NCBI RefSeq assembly: GCF_004919685.1 | Contig: NZ_SMYZ01000083.1 | Coordinates: forward strand, 1 to 35,626 | Origin: Mesorhizobium norvegicum | GTDB taxonomy: Bacteria; Pseudomonadota; Alphaproteobacteria; Rhizobiales; Rhizobiaceae | DNA: 35,626 bases | Direction of reading: 5' to 3' | Part shown: piece by piece, positions 17,593-25,993 of the stretch | Numbering within the stretch: position 1 is the stretch's first letter | How the letters are laid out: every line of letters begins with the position of its first letter | Notes under the pieces: model-generated | Database searches by the model: none | Told to the model about the DNA's origin: nothing | What the model saw: only the letters and a program-made list of their open reading frames with translations | Position numbers and translations under genes: made by a program

Positions 17593-17616
17593 CGCCTGCT
17601 GGCCAGTCCGCCGACA

Positions 17617-18918
17617 CTATGCGTGAGTTGGCGGGTCCACGCCGGGGCTCTCATAGCGTGGCGAGTGCTCGCCGCTGGCGAGCGCTTCCGCCTGGTGGCG
17701 GTGGCCGAGCATTTCGTAGCCGACGATGGTTACGGCCGGGGCCAACATGAGAATGATCAGGCAGATCGCCATGTCGACACCGGCAAGTGCTGCGAGAATG
17801 GCAAGCGCCACGACCGCCGCGGTCGCGAGCAGCAGCCAGATGTGGAACGGGTCGAAGCGCTGAACGAGATAGGTGTAGAGCGCATAGATCGCCGCCAGGA
17901 AGACAGCGACGGGAACAGCTGTGGCAAGCAGTGTCGCAAGCGGGCCGATATGCGCCTTGTGCTCGATGAAATAGGCCGCGACATGCAGCCCGGCGCCGGT
18001 GGCGACGATGGCCGCGACAATCAACATCTGTCCGTAGCCCCAGACGAACGCGCGGTTGCGATGGGCATGCAGGATCGGCGCTGACGGCAGCATGTAATAA
18101 ACCCACCACATGCCGAAGGTGAGCCCGGTGCCGGCGATGCAGACCAGTGCCGCATCCACGGTCCAGCCCTGTTCCTCAACCACGGCGGACAGGCTCGCCA
18201 GCGTACCGACGACCCCCTCACCCAAAGCGATGATGGCAAACAGGCTGTAGCGCTCGGCCATATGGTGCGCATGCCAGGGCGTGCCGCCATCCTTGCCTTC
18301 CGCGATCACCGGCCCCGCCATTTCGATCAGCCCGAGAATGACGGCTAGGATGATGCTGATGCCGACCGGGAAATCGACGACGATCTGCACCACCCAGCCG
18401 ATCTGGGCGACCGCAATTGCCGTGACGTAGGTCAGGCAGGCACGGCGCCGGACAGGGTCCTGCCGGGCGGCGCGCAGCCATTGGAAGATCATCGCCACCC
18501 GCATGATGACATAGCCCAGCACCATCACCGAATTGTTGAGGTGCTCGCCGTGCTCGATCGAGGCGAACATGCGTGGCAGGCCGAGCGCCAGCACCAGCAC
18601 GCCGATCATCTGCACCATGGTGACGAGCCGGAAAATCCAGTCGTCGGTGTCATAGGCGGAAGAGAACCAGGAGAAATTGATCCAGGCCCAGCAAATGGCG
18701 AAGCTGGCGAAAGCGAAGCCGAGCAGGGCGGCTGTGGTGTGACCTTCGGCCAACGCATGGGCGAGTTGCGACGAGGCAAAGCTGAACGCCGTCACGAAGG
18801 TCAGGTCGAACAGAAGCTCAAGCGGCGTCGCGATACGATGCACCTCATGCGGATCGCGCCCGGCCATGCGCCTGACATGATGGTGGAGGGCTTCGGGATC
18901 GACAGGTGTGGTGTTCAT
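17617..18918 (-). CDS. Low temperature requirement protein A (LtrA) family membrane protein
   Basis: A 433-residue polytopic inner-membrane protein with roughly 10-12 hydrophobic segments. The LtrA hallmark RIATPLELLFDLTFVTAFSFASSQLAHAL lies near residue 30, and HHMAERYSLFAIIALGEGVVGTLASL is the second conserved block. The start at 18918 (MNTTPVDPEA) follows AAGG. The name comes from a Listeria cold-growth phenotype, and the molecular function of the family is not established. It is convergent with the GFA gene (24 bp between stops) and monocistronic as far as can be seen. Confidence 0.85.
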   Translation of the reverse strand: MNTTPVDPEALHHHVRRMAGRDPHEVHRIATPLELLFDLTFVTAFSFASSQLAHALAEGHTTAALLGFAFASFAICWAWINFSWFSSAYDTDDWIFRLVTMVQMIGVLVLALGLPRMFASIEHGEHLNNSVMVLGYVIMRVAMIFQWLRAARQDPVRRRACLTYVTAIAVAQIGWVVQIVVDFPVGISIILAVILGLIEMAGPVIAEGKDGGTPWHAHHMAERYSLFAIIALGEGVVGTLASLSAVVEEQGWTVDAALVCIAGTGLTFGMWWVYYMLPSAPILHAHRNRAFVWGYGQMLIVAAIVATGAGLHVAAYFIEHKAHIGPLATLLATAVPVAVFLAAIYALYTYLVQRFDPFHIWLLLATAAVVALAILAALAGVDMAICLIILMLAPAVTIVGYEMLGHRHQAEALASGEHSPRYESPGVDPPTHA

Positions 18919-18950
18919 CGCGCGGCCTTCGCTGGACTCTTTGTTTTGAC

Positions 18951-19018
18951 GCAATTCCCAAGGGAAAGCGCTACGCGCTTTTCCCGGGAAAACCGCTTCA
19001 CACTTTTCCTGGAATTGC
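18951..19018. repeat. Palindromic intergenic repeat
   Basis: Outer arms GCAATTCC and GGAATTGC enclose an inner hairpin, GGGAAAGCGC and GCGCTTTTCCC. The right half, TTCACACTTTTCCTGGAATTGC, recurs in diverged form at window positions 6-26. It occupies the gap between the ATP-grasp and ltrA-like genes. Confidence 0.75.
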
Positions 19019-19072
19019 TTTCGGGTCGTTGGCCGACACTAGAGGCAGGGCGAAAGCCGTCAAGGCGGGCAG

Positions 19073-20140
19073 CTATCGGTTGACGCCGATCAGCCGGCTG
19101 GCCGCGGTCTCGGCCATGGCATCGGCCAGCTCGAAGCCCCATTGCTGGCGGCAATAGGCGCGGAAATCGAAGCAGGGCAGGCCGGGGCAGACCTCGAACT
19201 CGATGAGGTGGACGGTGTCGTCGGCCTCGACCCTGAGATCGATGGAAAACACATCGCGCAGGCCGAGCCCGCTCATCAGCCGCTCCGCGATCGCGCGAAT
19301 CCTGGCGTCGGCGACCGGCTGGCTGTCGCCAACCGCGACGAGTTCCGGCTCGGCGTAATGTCCCGCCGCTTTCGCGGCCTCGCCGGTGTCGCCATAGAGC
19401 GCCAGACTGTCCGCCATGATCTGGAAATCGGCCCCTGAATCGACAAAGGTGACACCAAGCGCCTCGACCCCGGCGCCAGGCACCAGGCCGAGAAAACTGG
19501 CGCGCACGTTGCGGCCGGCGACATAGGGTTGGACGACGACATCATCGCGATAGGCCGAAAACACGCGCCGGCTGAGCTCCAAAGCGAGGCCGAGATCGTG
19601 GCAGCGCGAATCCGGCCAGATGCCGATCTTGGCGCCAAGCCGGTTGGGCTTGACGAACCAGCCGGCGGGCGAGGCCGGCGGCTCGACCAGCCATTTGCCG
19701 TCGCGCGCAAGACCGGCCTGCGGCACCGGCAGGCCGAGCGCGCCGAGCACGGCGCCGGAGCGGAACTTGTCCTGGCAGAGCGCGAACAGCGCATCGTCGG
19801 CGCCGATCGTTTTGAACCCACCCAGTCTCGCCAAAGCGGGCGCCGCGCCGCCCCGGAAATAGGCAATGCCGTCGGTCAGCGTCCAGACCAGCGTTGTGCC
19901 GGGATGCTCACCGGCCAGGAGGCTTGCGGCGTCGTCCAGCGCCACCGGCGTGAACGACAGGCCGCGTGCCTGGCAGGCGCGGCCAAGCGCATCGAATTCA
20001 GGAGCGAGATCGGTCGACTGCGCCAGATAGGACGCAATTTCGGCCGCGCGCTCCGGTGTATGGCCGTCAGCGACCAGACGGTCCAGGCAGGCCTTTTCCA
20101 GCTCGTAAACGAGGATCAGTCTTGGCTTGCGGCTCGGCAT
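19073..20140 (-). CDS. ATP-grasp family protein, D-Ala-D-Ala ligase-like
   Basis: A 355-residue predicted ligase. An N-terminal Rossmann-like part (RLILVYELEKACLDRLVADGH, then LVWTLTDGIAYFRGG) precedes ATP-grasp features: FALCQDKFRSGAVLGALGLPVPQ, GWFVKPNRLGAKIGIW, VVVQPYVAGRNVRASFLG, and a C-terminal metal site VFSIDLRVEADDTVHLIEFEVCPGLP. The order resembles D-alanine-D-alanine ligases. The usual E-x-N metal motif reads E316-V-C318 here. The substrate is unknown; it could make a dipeptide-like or amino-acid amide product. No clear ribosome site precedes the ATG at 20140. It stands alone, with a palindromic repeat downstream. Confidence 0.7.
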   Translation of the reverse strand: MPSRKPRLILVYELEKACLDRLVADGHTPERAAEIASYLAQSTDLAPEFDALGRACQARGLSFTPVALDDAASLLAGEHPGTTLVWTLTDGIAYFRGGAAPALARLGGFKTIGADDALFALCQDKFRSGAVLGALGLPVPQAGLARDGKWLVEPPASPAGWFVKPNRLGAKIGIWPDSRCHDLGLALELSRRVFSAYRDDVVVQPYVAGRNVRASFLGLVPGAGVEALGVTFVDSGADFQIMADSLALYGDTGEAAKAAGHYAEPELVAVGDSQPVADARIRAIAERLMSGLGLRDVFSIDLRVEADDTVHLIEFEVCPGLPCFDFRAYCRQQWGFELADAMAETAASRLIGVNR

Positions 20141-20267
20141 GAGATGAACGATTCCCGGCGGTACGATCGCCTACCATCGCACGGCGAAGGCAATAGGCTC
20201 TCGCGAAACCGACACCGTGCGGGCGGTTGCGTGACAACGCGCCGGCCGACCGCAGAATGCGGTTCAA

Positions 20268-21146
20268 TCAGGCGATCAGCACGCGCGGCTCGAAGCGCCC
20301 ATTGACGGGAATGTCGAGCAGGAAGGTCATGCCCGCCTGCGGATCGAGCTGGCGCTGCTTTTCGTCCTTGCCCTTCCAGGCGGACGTGACCGCCAAGCGA
20401 TCGGCTTTCTGGCCGACGAAGGCCGGGCAGGACGGCTGCGTCACCGGCATCGGGATTTCGCGCAGCAGCGCGCCTTCAGGCGAATAGGCCTTGACCACCT
20501 TGCCGCCCCAGACGGCGTTCCACAGCACGCCATCGCGGTCGACGACCGAGCCGTCGACATAACCCTTGGACGAGCGGTGATCGACGAACACCTTCGGCTC
20601 GCCAGTAGGCAGGCCGGTGGCCGGGTCGCAGGCGATGCGCATCAGCAGCCCGGTCGCGGTGTCGGTGTAGTAGGCGAGCGCGCCGTCTTCGGAAAAACAG
20701 ATCGAGTTGGAGACGGTGATGTCGGAAAAAAGCTTGCGCAACTCTGCCTTGAAAAACCAGTAGATCGAACCGGCGCCCTTTTCCTCCTTCTTGCCCATCG
20801 TGCCCATCCACAGGGCACCGCAGGGATGGACGCGCGAATCGTTGGAACGCGTGAGCGCATTGTCGGCCTCAACAGCCGTATGCAGCGTCAGCGTGCCGGT
20901 CGCCACGTCGCGGACAAAGAGGCCGGTCTCGGTGACGATCAGCTGGCGCTTGTCGTCGATGATGGCGATGGCGCTGGCCATCTGGCCAAGCTCGTGGATC
21001 TTCAGCGAGCCGGAGGCGACGCCCTGTTCCAACAAAAGGCCGTTGACGATGTCGAACCAGAACAGCGCATCGGTGGCGGGATCGTAGCTCGGCCCTTCGC
21101 CGAGCTGGCAGATGTGATCGGAGAAAACCGAAACCTCGCTCATCAT
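20268..21146 (-). CDS. SMP-30/gluconolactonase-type sugar lactonase
   Basis: A 292-residue six-bladed propeller lactonase of the SMP-30/LRE family. It probably hydrolyses galactono-lactone to galactonate, given its operon. Metal-site signatures include LGEGPSYDPATDALFWFDI (the conserved Glu), SNDSRVHPCGALWMGTM, VSNSICFSEDGALAYYTDT (Asn) and YVDGSVVDRDG (Asp). Tandem ATGs at 21146 and 21143 overlap the dgoA stop; GGGGAAG just upstream fits the second slightly better. It is the last gene of the four-gene operon. Confidence 0.85.
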   Translation of the reverse strand: MMSEVSVFSDHICQLGEGPSYDPATDALFWFDIVNGLLLEQGVASGSLKIHELGQMASAIAIIDDKRQLIVTETGLFVRDVATGTLTLHTAVEADNALTRSNDSRVHPCGALWMGTMGKKEEKGAGSIYWFFKAELRKLFSDITVSNSICFSEDGALAYYTDTATGLLMRIACDPATGLPTGEPKVFVDHRSSKGYVDGSVVDRDGVLWNAVWGGKVVKAYSPEGALLREIPMPVTQPSCPAFVGQKADRLAVTSAWKGKDEKQRQLDPQAGMTFLLDIPVNGRFEPRVLIA

Positions 21147-21781
21147 GCTTCCCCGAACACCGCGTCCCAGGCCGCGACGGCGGCGTGTGCGCGTGCCGCT
21201 ACGTCGTCAACGCTCATGCCCGGCTTGAACAGGCTGGAGCCCAATCCGAAGGCCGTCACGCCCGCCGCCTTGTAGCCGGCAAAATCTTTTTCAGAGACGC
21301 CGCCGACGGCGCCGACCACCGTTTGCGCCGGCAACACCGCGCGCATCGCGGAAATGCCGCCGGCGCCCAGCACGCTCGCCGGGAAGAATTTCAGCGCCGA
21401 GGCGCCGAGCTTGATCGCCAGGAAAGCCTCGGTCGGCGTGAACACGCCGGGCATCGTCACCATGCCGTGGTGCATGGCACGCGCCATCACCTCGGCATCG
21501 ATGTTGGGGCTGACCAGAAGCCGCCCGCCGGCCTTGTGCAAGCCATCGACATCGGCCGGCGTCAGCACTGTGCCGGCGCCGACCAGGGCTGTTTTTGGAA
21601 GCACTTCGACGATCCGGGCGATCGACGAAAACGGCTCCGGTGAGTTGAGCGGCACTTCGATCGCCTCGATGCCGGCGTCGAACAGCGCCTGGCCTATTGC
21701 GATCGCCTCGGTCGGCTTGAGGCCGCGCAGGATGGCGACCAGCCCGCGCTTGAGCTTGGGGAAAGGTGCGGTCTGGCTCAT
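21143..21781 (-). CDS. dgoA: 2-dehydro-3-deoxy-6-phosphogalactonate aldolase
   Basis: A 212-residue class I aldolase that splits 2-dehydro-3-deoxy-6-phosphogalactonate into pyruvate and glyceraldehyde 3-phosphate. Family marks are LVAILRGLKPTEAIAIGQALFDAGIEAIEVPLNSPEP (with the catalytic Glu/Arg region), ALVGAGTVL, LLVSPNIDAEV, MPGVFTPTEAFLAIKLGASALKFFPA (Schiff-base Lys) and a C-terminal AFGLGSSLF. The SPN and FTP segments fit DgoA better than the gluconate-type Eda, as does the neighbouring dgoK. The start overlaps the dgoK stop by ATGA. Confidence 0.9.
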   Translation of the reverse strand: MSQTAPFPKLKRGLVAILRGLKPTEAIAIGQALFDAGIEAIEVPLNSPEPFSSIARIVEVLPKTALVGAGTVLTPADVDGLHKAGGRLLVSPNIDAEVMARAMHHGMVTMPGVFTPTEAFLAIKLGASALKFFPASVLGAGGISAMRAVLPAQTVVGAVGGVSEKDFAGYKAAGVTAFGLGSSLFKPGMSVDDVAARAHAAVAAWDAVFGEA

Positions 21782-22737
21782 CGGGCTGCTCCAATTCTGG
21801 CGATCATGCCGTTCTCACGCGCCGCCTCGACGAGACCGGCACGCACTGCCTCGTCGGCGTCGACGGTCCGGACCTCAAGCCCGGCAAGACCAAGTGCGGC
21901 CTGGTAGAGCGCGGCCAGCGCGCCGGAGGCGATTAGCACCACGGGTTCCGCGCCGGCGCCATGGCGGCGGCTGGCCGAGGCGATCTCGCCACCGATCAAA
22001 AGGCCGGACAGGCAGGCGGCGGCATCGTCGGCTTTCAGGTCCTGCAGCAGGCCGGCGGCGCGGATGGAAAACAGCCGCGAGGTGACATCCCCGCCTTCGC
22101 CCAACGCGGTTTCGCACCAGCGGCGGAAGAACGGATTGTCCGATGTGACCGGCTTCGGATGTTCGCCGAGCGAATGGCGCAGGATCGAGTGCGCGGCAAG
22201 CACCGAGAACAGCTCGCCGGTCGGCCAGGTGCCGAAACCGGCAACCGCGCCGTCCTCGACCAGCACCCATTTCGAATGGGTGCCGGGCATGCAGACCAGC
22301 TGGCGTCCCCTGGCCGGCAGGCCGGCGCCGGCGAGCTGGGTTTCCTCGCCGCGCATGACGTCGGGCGCGTCAGTCAGCCGCTGGGCAAGACCCGGGACGA
22401 TGCGGATGTCGCGGCTTTGGCCTGGCACCTTGGCAGCACCGGCCAGGATGGCACCGATCGGCGCCGGCACGGTGACATAGGGCGCCTCCAGCCAGCCCTG
22501 CCGGGAACCGGCCATGCCGCAGATGATGACGGGCAGCGCCTCCGGTGCTCCCATCGCCGCCAGATGCCCTTCGAGAAGGATCGAAAAACCTTTCTGCTGC
22601 GCGGTGATCAGGCCATCATCGCCGCGGCGTTCGGCAAGCACCTTGCCTTGCCCGTCGATCAGCCAGACCCGCATGCGGGTCGTGCCCCAGTCGACAGCGG
22701 CTACCGCCGGCGCGTTGCTGGCAAACCCTGGGCTCAC
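21778..22737 (-). CDS. dgoK: 2-dehydro-3-deoxygalactonokinase
   Basis: A 319-residue sugar-acid kinase phosphorylating 2-dehydro-3-deoxygalactonate at O6. VAAVDWGTTRMRVWLID is the phosphate-1 loop of the actin-like kinase fold, VIICGMAGSRQGWLEAPYV and VCMPGTHSKWVLVEDG are strong DgoK signatures, and PVVLIASGALAALY is the adenosine loop. A GTG start at 22737 is supported by GGAGG seven bases upstream and by its GTGA overlap with the stop of the SDR gene. The open frame to 22851 reads into that gene and is spurious. Confidence 0.93.
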   Translation of the reverse strand: MSPGFASNAPAVAAVDWGTTRMRVWLIDGQGKVLAERRGDDGLITAQQKGFSILLEGHLAAMGAPEALPVIICGMAGSRQGWLEAPYVTVPAPIGAILAGAAKVPGQSRDIRIVPGLAQRLTDAPDVMRGEETQLAGAGLPARGRQLVCMPGTHSKWVLVEDGAVAGFGTWPTGELFSVLAAHSILRHSLGEHPKPVTSDNPFFRRWCETALGEGGDVTSRLFSIRAAGLLQDLKADDAAACLSGLLIGGEIASASRRHGAGAEPVVLIASGALAALYQAALGLAGLEVRTVDADEAVRAGLVEAARENGMIARIGAAR

Positions 22738-23501
22738 AGGAAACCTCCATCGACGATCAGCATCTGCGCGGTCAGCATGCGCGAGGCGTCCGAGGCGAGG
22801 AACAGCACGGTGCCGACGATGTCGTCCGGCTGCATCACCTGCTTGATGCACTGCTTGGCGACATGGGCGGCAAGCGCCTGTTCGGTCACCCAGAGTTCCT
22901 TCTGCCGCTCGGTGATCACCCAGCCGGGTGCAATGGCGTTGACGCGGATGCCGTCCACACCGAGCTTGCCGGCCAGCCCCTTGGTCAGACCCAGGATGCC
23001 GGCCTTCGCGGCCGTGTAGGACGGCATGTCGGGGTGGTTGATCAGATAGGATGTCGAGGTGAAGTTGATGATAGAACCGCCGCCGGCCCGCTTCATGCCC
23101 GGCGCCACCGCTTGCGCGGTGAAGAAATGCGGCCTGAGATTAATGGCCTGGTTGTTGTCCCAGAACTCGACCGTCACGTCCTCGACGGCGTGGCGTTCAT
23201 CCCAGGCCGCATTGTTGACCAGCACGGTGACATCGCCATGCGCCTCGGCGGCCTTCGCGGCGGACGCACGCAGAGCCTCGACGTCGCGCAGGTCGGTCTT
23301 GATATAGAGCGGTCGCTTGCCGAACGCCTTCTCGATGCGGTCGGCAAGGGCCGTGCTCGGACCATCGGCGATGTCGACGAAGGCGACATTGGCGCCCTGG
23401 CGCACAAAACCCTCGGTCAGTGCCGCGCCAATTCCGGAGCCGCCGCCGGTGATCAGCACCGAGGCTCCTTCGAGGTCGGCAAAATGCGCCGATGGCATCA
23501 T
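22734..23501 (-). CDS. Short-chain dehydrogenase, probable galactose 1-dehydrogenase
   Basis: A 255-residue classical SDR. The cofactor loop TGGGSGIG is at 18-25, NNAA at 96-99, the catalytic set is Ser (149-151 region), Tyr162 and Lys166, and VNAIAPGWV lies after it. It is the first gene of an operon with 2-dehydro-3-deoxygalactonate kinase, its aldolase and a lactonase, so oxidation of D-galactose (or a related aldose such as fucose or arabinose) is the likely reaction. The sequence alone does not fix the sugar. GGGAGAC precedes tandem ATGs at 23501. Confidence 0.8.
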   Translation of the reverse strand: MMPSAHFADLEGASVLITGGGSGIGAALTEGFVRQGANVAFVDIADGPSTALADRIEKAFGKRPLYIKTDLRDVEALRASAAKAAEAHGDVTVLVNNAAWDERHAVEDVTVEFWDNNQAINLRPHFFTAQAVAPGMKRAGGGSIINFTSTSYLINHPDMPSYTAAKAGILGLTKGLAGKLGVDGIRVNAIAPGWVITERQKELWVTEQALAAHVAKQCIKQVMQPDDIVGTVLFLASDASRMLTAQMLIVDGGFL

Positions 23502-23584
23502 CGTTCTTGTCTCCCAGCGTGACCGGCGCGCATCCTAGCCACGCAAGGCGCGCGGGCAAGGGCGAACCGCCGGATTTCTGGGCT

Positions 23585-23597
23585 TATGTCAGACAAA
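23585..23597 (-). promoter_or_regulatory. Candidate operator upstream of the galactose operon
   Basis: TGTC-A-GACA at 23587-23595 is a perfect short palindrome; the minus strand reads TTGTCTGACAT. It is 84 bp before the first start codon of the operon. It resembles GntR/FCD-type operators, which regulate galactonate genes in other bacteria. No regulator gene is adjacent, so this is tentative. Confidence 0.3.
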
Positions 23598-23666
23598 ACG
23601 ACAATGCGCCGCACCGGATGCGCGCGGCGGCACCGTCGGGATTGCCAGCGGCTTCGAGATCGCCGG

Positions 23667-25016
23667 TCAGATCGCCTTGGCGCGCAAGGCGCCGCGGAAG
23701 GAATCGCGGAGATAGCCGAGCGTGGCGTCGGCATCGACCGGCTTGCCGAACAGATAGCCTTGCCCGCCAGCGCAGCCGAACTGGACCAGGCGGTCGGCCT
23801 GCGCCTCCTGCTCGATGCCTTCGGCGACGACGTCCATGCCGAGCCCTTCGCACATGGCGAGAATGGCGCGGATGATGTGTTCGGACGGCCTATCGTCGAG
23901 AATGGAAGAGACGAAGGCGCGGTCGATCTTGAGCTTGTCGAAATGGAATTCGCGCAGACGGCCGAGCGAGGACTGGCCGGTGCCGAAATCGTCGAGCGAG
24001 ACGCGGATGCCGACGCGGCGCAGGTCCTCCACGATCTGCGCGGCCGAGGCCGGGTCGTTCATCAGGCCGGTCTCGGTGATCTCGATCTCCAGCCGGCGCG
24101 GATCGAAGCCGGTGCGGTCGAGGATCGCCAGTATGTGCAGGCCGGTGTTCTGGTCGACGAGCTGCGAGGGTGACAGGTTGAACGACAGGAACAGGTCCTT
24201 CGGCCAGCTTCTGGCGGCCTCTGTCGCCTTGCGCAGCACCAGCTGCGACAGCGGGCCGATGATGCCGCGCTCCTCGGCGATGGGAATGAAGACGGTTGGC
24301 GGCACGGAGCCCAAGTCGCGATCGGTCCAGCGCGCCAGCGTCTCGAAACCGATGGTGCGGCGCGTGTTGAGGTCGACGATGGGCTGGAAATGCGGCTCCA
24401 CCTCGCCGGCCGAGACAGCCCGGCGCAGCGCCTGTTCGATACGGGTAACGCGCTTGGCCGCTTCTTCCATCTCGCGGGTGTAGACGACGACGCGGCCACG
24501 ACCGGAACGCTTGGCGTGATAGAGTGCCGTTTCGGCCTTGTTGATGAGGATCTCGGTGGTCTCGTCGCCCGAAGAAAACAGCGAGCAGCCAACCGAGGCC
24601 GAGAGCCTGGCAGTGCGTTCGCCGACATCATAGGGCGCCGACAGGATCTCGATCAGCATGCGGGACTTTTCAGCCGCTGCATCCTCGCTGAACACCAGGG
24701 GATAGAGGAAGGCGAACTCGTCGGCGCCGATGCGGCAGACCGTTGAGTGGCTGTCCATCGAGGCGCGCAGCCGCATGGCGACCTGGATCAGGATATCGTC
24801 ACCGGCCTTGTGGCCGAACAAATCGTTGATCGGCTTGAAGCCGTCGAGGTCGAGAATGCCGACGGTAAAGGGTGCGGGATCGTCGGCACGATCGCTGATC
24901 AGGCGATCGACCTTGTCGAAGAAGCGGCGATGGTTGCCAAGCCCGGTCAACGGATCGGTGAATGCCAGATCCGTGCTCTCCCTGTTTGCCTGACCGGTGC
25001 CAAACGAAGTTTGCAT
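23667..25016 (-). CDS. GGDEF-EAL protein without an obvious sensor domain
   Basis: A 449-residue cytoplasmic protein for cyclic di-GMP metabolism. The GGDEF domain (about 15-180) has DPLTGLGNHRRFF and LDLDGFKPINDLFGHKAGDD, but the signature is GADEF at 97-101 and there is no RxxD inhibitory site before it. The EAL domain (about 195-445) keeps its key acids: E225 (in ETL), N280, E312, the DDFGTG loop at 342-347, K363 and E399. From this I would expect phosphodiesterase activity, with a weak or regulatory GGDEF domain. There is no transmembrane or PAS region; the N terminus is only about 18 residues. AGGGA precedes the ATG at 25016. Confidence 0.92.
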   Translation of the reverse strand: MQTSFGTGQANRESTDLAFTDPLTGLGNHRRFFDKVDRLISDRADDPAPFTVGILDLDGFKPINDLFGHKAGDDILIQVAMRLRASMDSHSTVCRIGADEFAFLYPLVFSEDAAAEKSRMLIEILSAPYDVGERTARLSASVGCSLFSSGDETTEILINKAETALYHAKRSGRGRVVVYTREMEEAAKRVTRIEQALRRAVSAGEVEPHFQPIVDLNTRRTIGFETLARWTDRDLGSVPPTVFIPIAEERGIIGPLSQLVLRKATEAARSWPKDLFLSFNLSPSQLVDQNTGLHILAILDRTGFDPRRLEIEITETGLMNDPASAAQIVEDLRRVGIRVSLDDFGTGQSSLGRLREFHFDKLKIDRAFVSSILDDRPSEHIIRAILAMCEGLGMDVVAEGIEQEAQADRLVQFGCAGGQGYLFGKPVDADATLGYLRDSFRGALRAKAI

Positions 25017-25201
25017 CGGTGTCCCTGTTTTGTGACGTCGGAATTTATTTCCGAGACTGGCAGCAAACCCTTTAGGAAACGTATCGCGAAAATCGATTTT
25101 TCACGGGTAAGCGGCGTCATGTGCCCAGGGGCTGATGCGACGTGCGGCGCGGGCTGGCGACGGTCACTTCACAAAGCGCAAAATGGCGCGCGGAAAATGA
25201 G

Positions 25202-25600
25202 CTAACCGCGCGTCGGAAACACCCATAGCGACGACATGACGTAGCTCACCGCGCCTGCGGCAACCGTCGTCAGCGCCGACATGGCGAACGCCGACAAGCC
25301 GAAACGCGTGACCGCCAGGTGCGACACCAGGCCCGAAAACAGCGCGCATCCCAGCTGCAGGGCAAGATAGCGCGGCATGGCGCTGATGTGATCGTGCTGG
25401 CCGCCGAATGTCCAGCCGCGCTGTGCGCTATAGGCAACAACAAAGGCAATCGCATAGGCGACGACACTGCCGATGAAGGGCGAAAGGCCCAGCGACACCA
25501 GGAACCACGACAGAACGAAGAACAGCAATGCGGCGCCGACGCCGACCGTCAGGAATCGGAACAGGCGTGTCTGGACAAAGGCCGGCAAGGCTTCGCTCAT
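25202..25600 (-). CDS. GtrA family membrane protein
   Basis: A 132-residue protein with four predicted membrane helices (about 15-35, 42-58, 78-95, 102-122). Motifs are RFLTVGVGAALLFFVLSW, VAYAIAFVVAYSAQRGWTF and a final SSLWVFP. GtrA-like proteins are thought to move lipid-linked sugars across the inner membrane and are usually encoded beside a family-2 glycosyltransferase. Here the preceding reading frame is only a remnant of such a gene, whose stop still overlaps this start (ATGA). Confidence 0.88.
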   Translation of the reverse strand: MSEALPAFVQTRLFRFLTVGVGAALLFFVLSWFLVSLGLSPFIGSVVAYAIAFVVAYSAQRGWTFGGQHDHISAMPRYLALQLGCALFSGLVSHLAVTRFGLSAFAMSALTTVAAGAVSYVMSSLWVFPTRG

Positions 25601-25743
25601 CCGTCGCGCGCCGGCGGCTGGTTGGCCGGCAACTCATCGGCCGGCAAGTCATCGGCCGACAAGTCATCGTTGAGGCATGGCATCAAGATGGTGAGCTCGA
25701 GCTGTTTGGTTGCAGCGGCACGGATGGCGGTGACGGCGTTCAT
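25597..25743 (-). pseudogene. Remnant of a family-2 glycosyltransferase
   Basis: An intact but tiny frame of 48 codons. It begins MNAVTAIRAAATKQLELTIL and reaches MPCLND, the first beta strand and nucleotide-binding start of GT2 enzymes. It then passes into a three-fold 15-bp repeat encoding D-[DE]-L-[PS]-A and ends a few residues later, overlapping the gtrA start. A normal GT2 partner of GtrA is some 250-350 residues. This is best explained by an in-frame internal deletion that removed nearly the whole gene. The frame is open further upstream to 25818, but 25743 fits the protein better. Confidence 0.65.
25624..25668 (-). repeat. Three-copy 15-bp tandem repeat
   Basis: On the minus strand the units read GATGACTTGTCGGCC, GATGACTTGCCGGCC and GATGAGTTGCCGGCC. 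They lie in frame inside the glycosyltransferase remnant and so can change copy number without a frameshift. Confidence 0.85.
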
Positions 25744-25993
25744 GGTCGTTGTTCCATCGAGTGCCCGGGGTTGCGTCAGCGCGGCCGGGCGCATTCGGGG
25801 CTTACCCTTGCACGGCAAGGCTTAAGAAAGCGATGACGCGCAGCCTCGCCGTGGCTCCAGATGGCCGGCAGATCGGGCGCTGGCCCAGCTTTGCAACTTG
25901 CTGATGCCAATCTTCAAAATGTCGCGATTGGCAGACGGGCAGTGAGCCTGTACAGGCAAGACAGTCGCCCATCCGAGCCGCCGGAGACCCGCC

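Noticed and set aside
20200..20267. Possible terminator after the lactonase gene (ACCGCA/TGCGGT stem)
   Set aside because: The stem is only 6 bp and no T run follows, so termination cannot be claimed.
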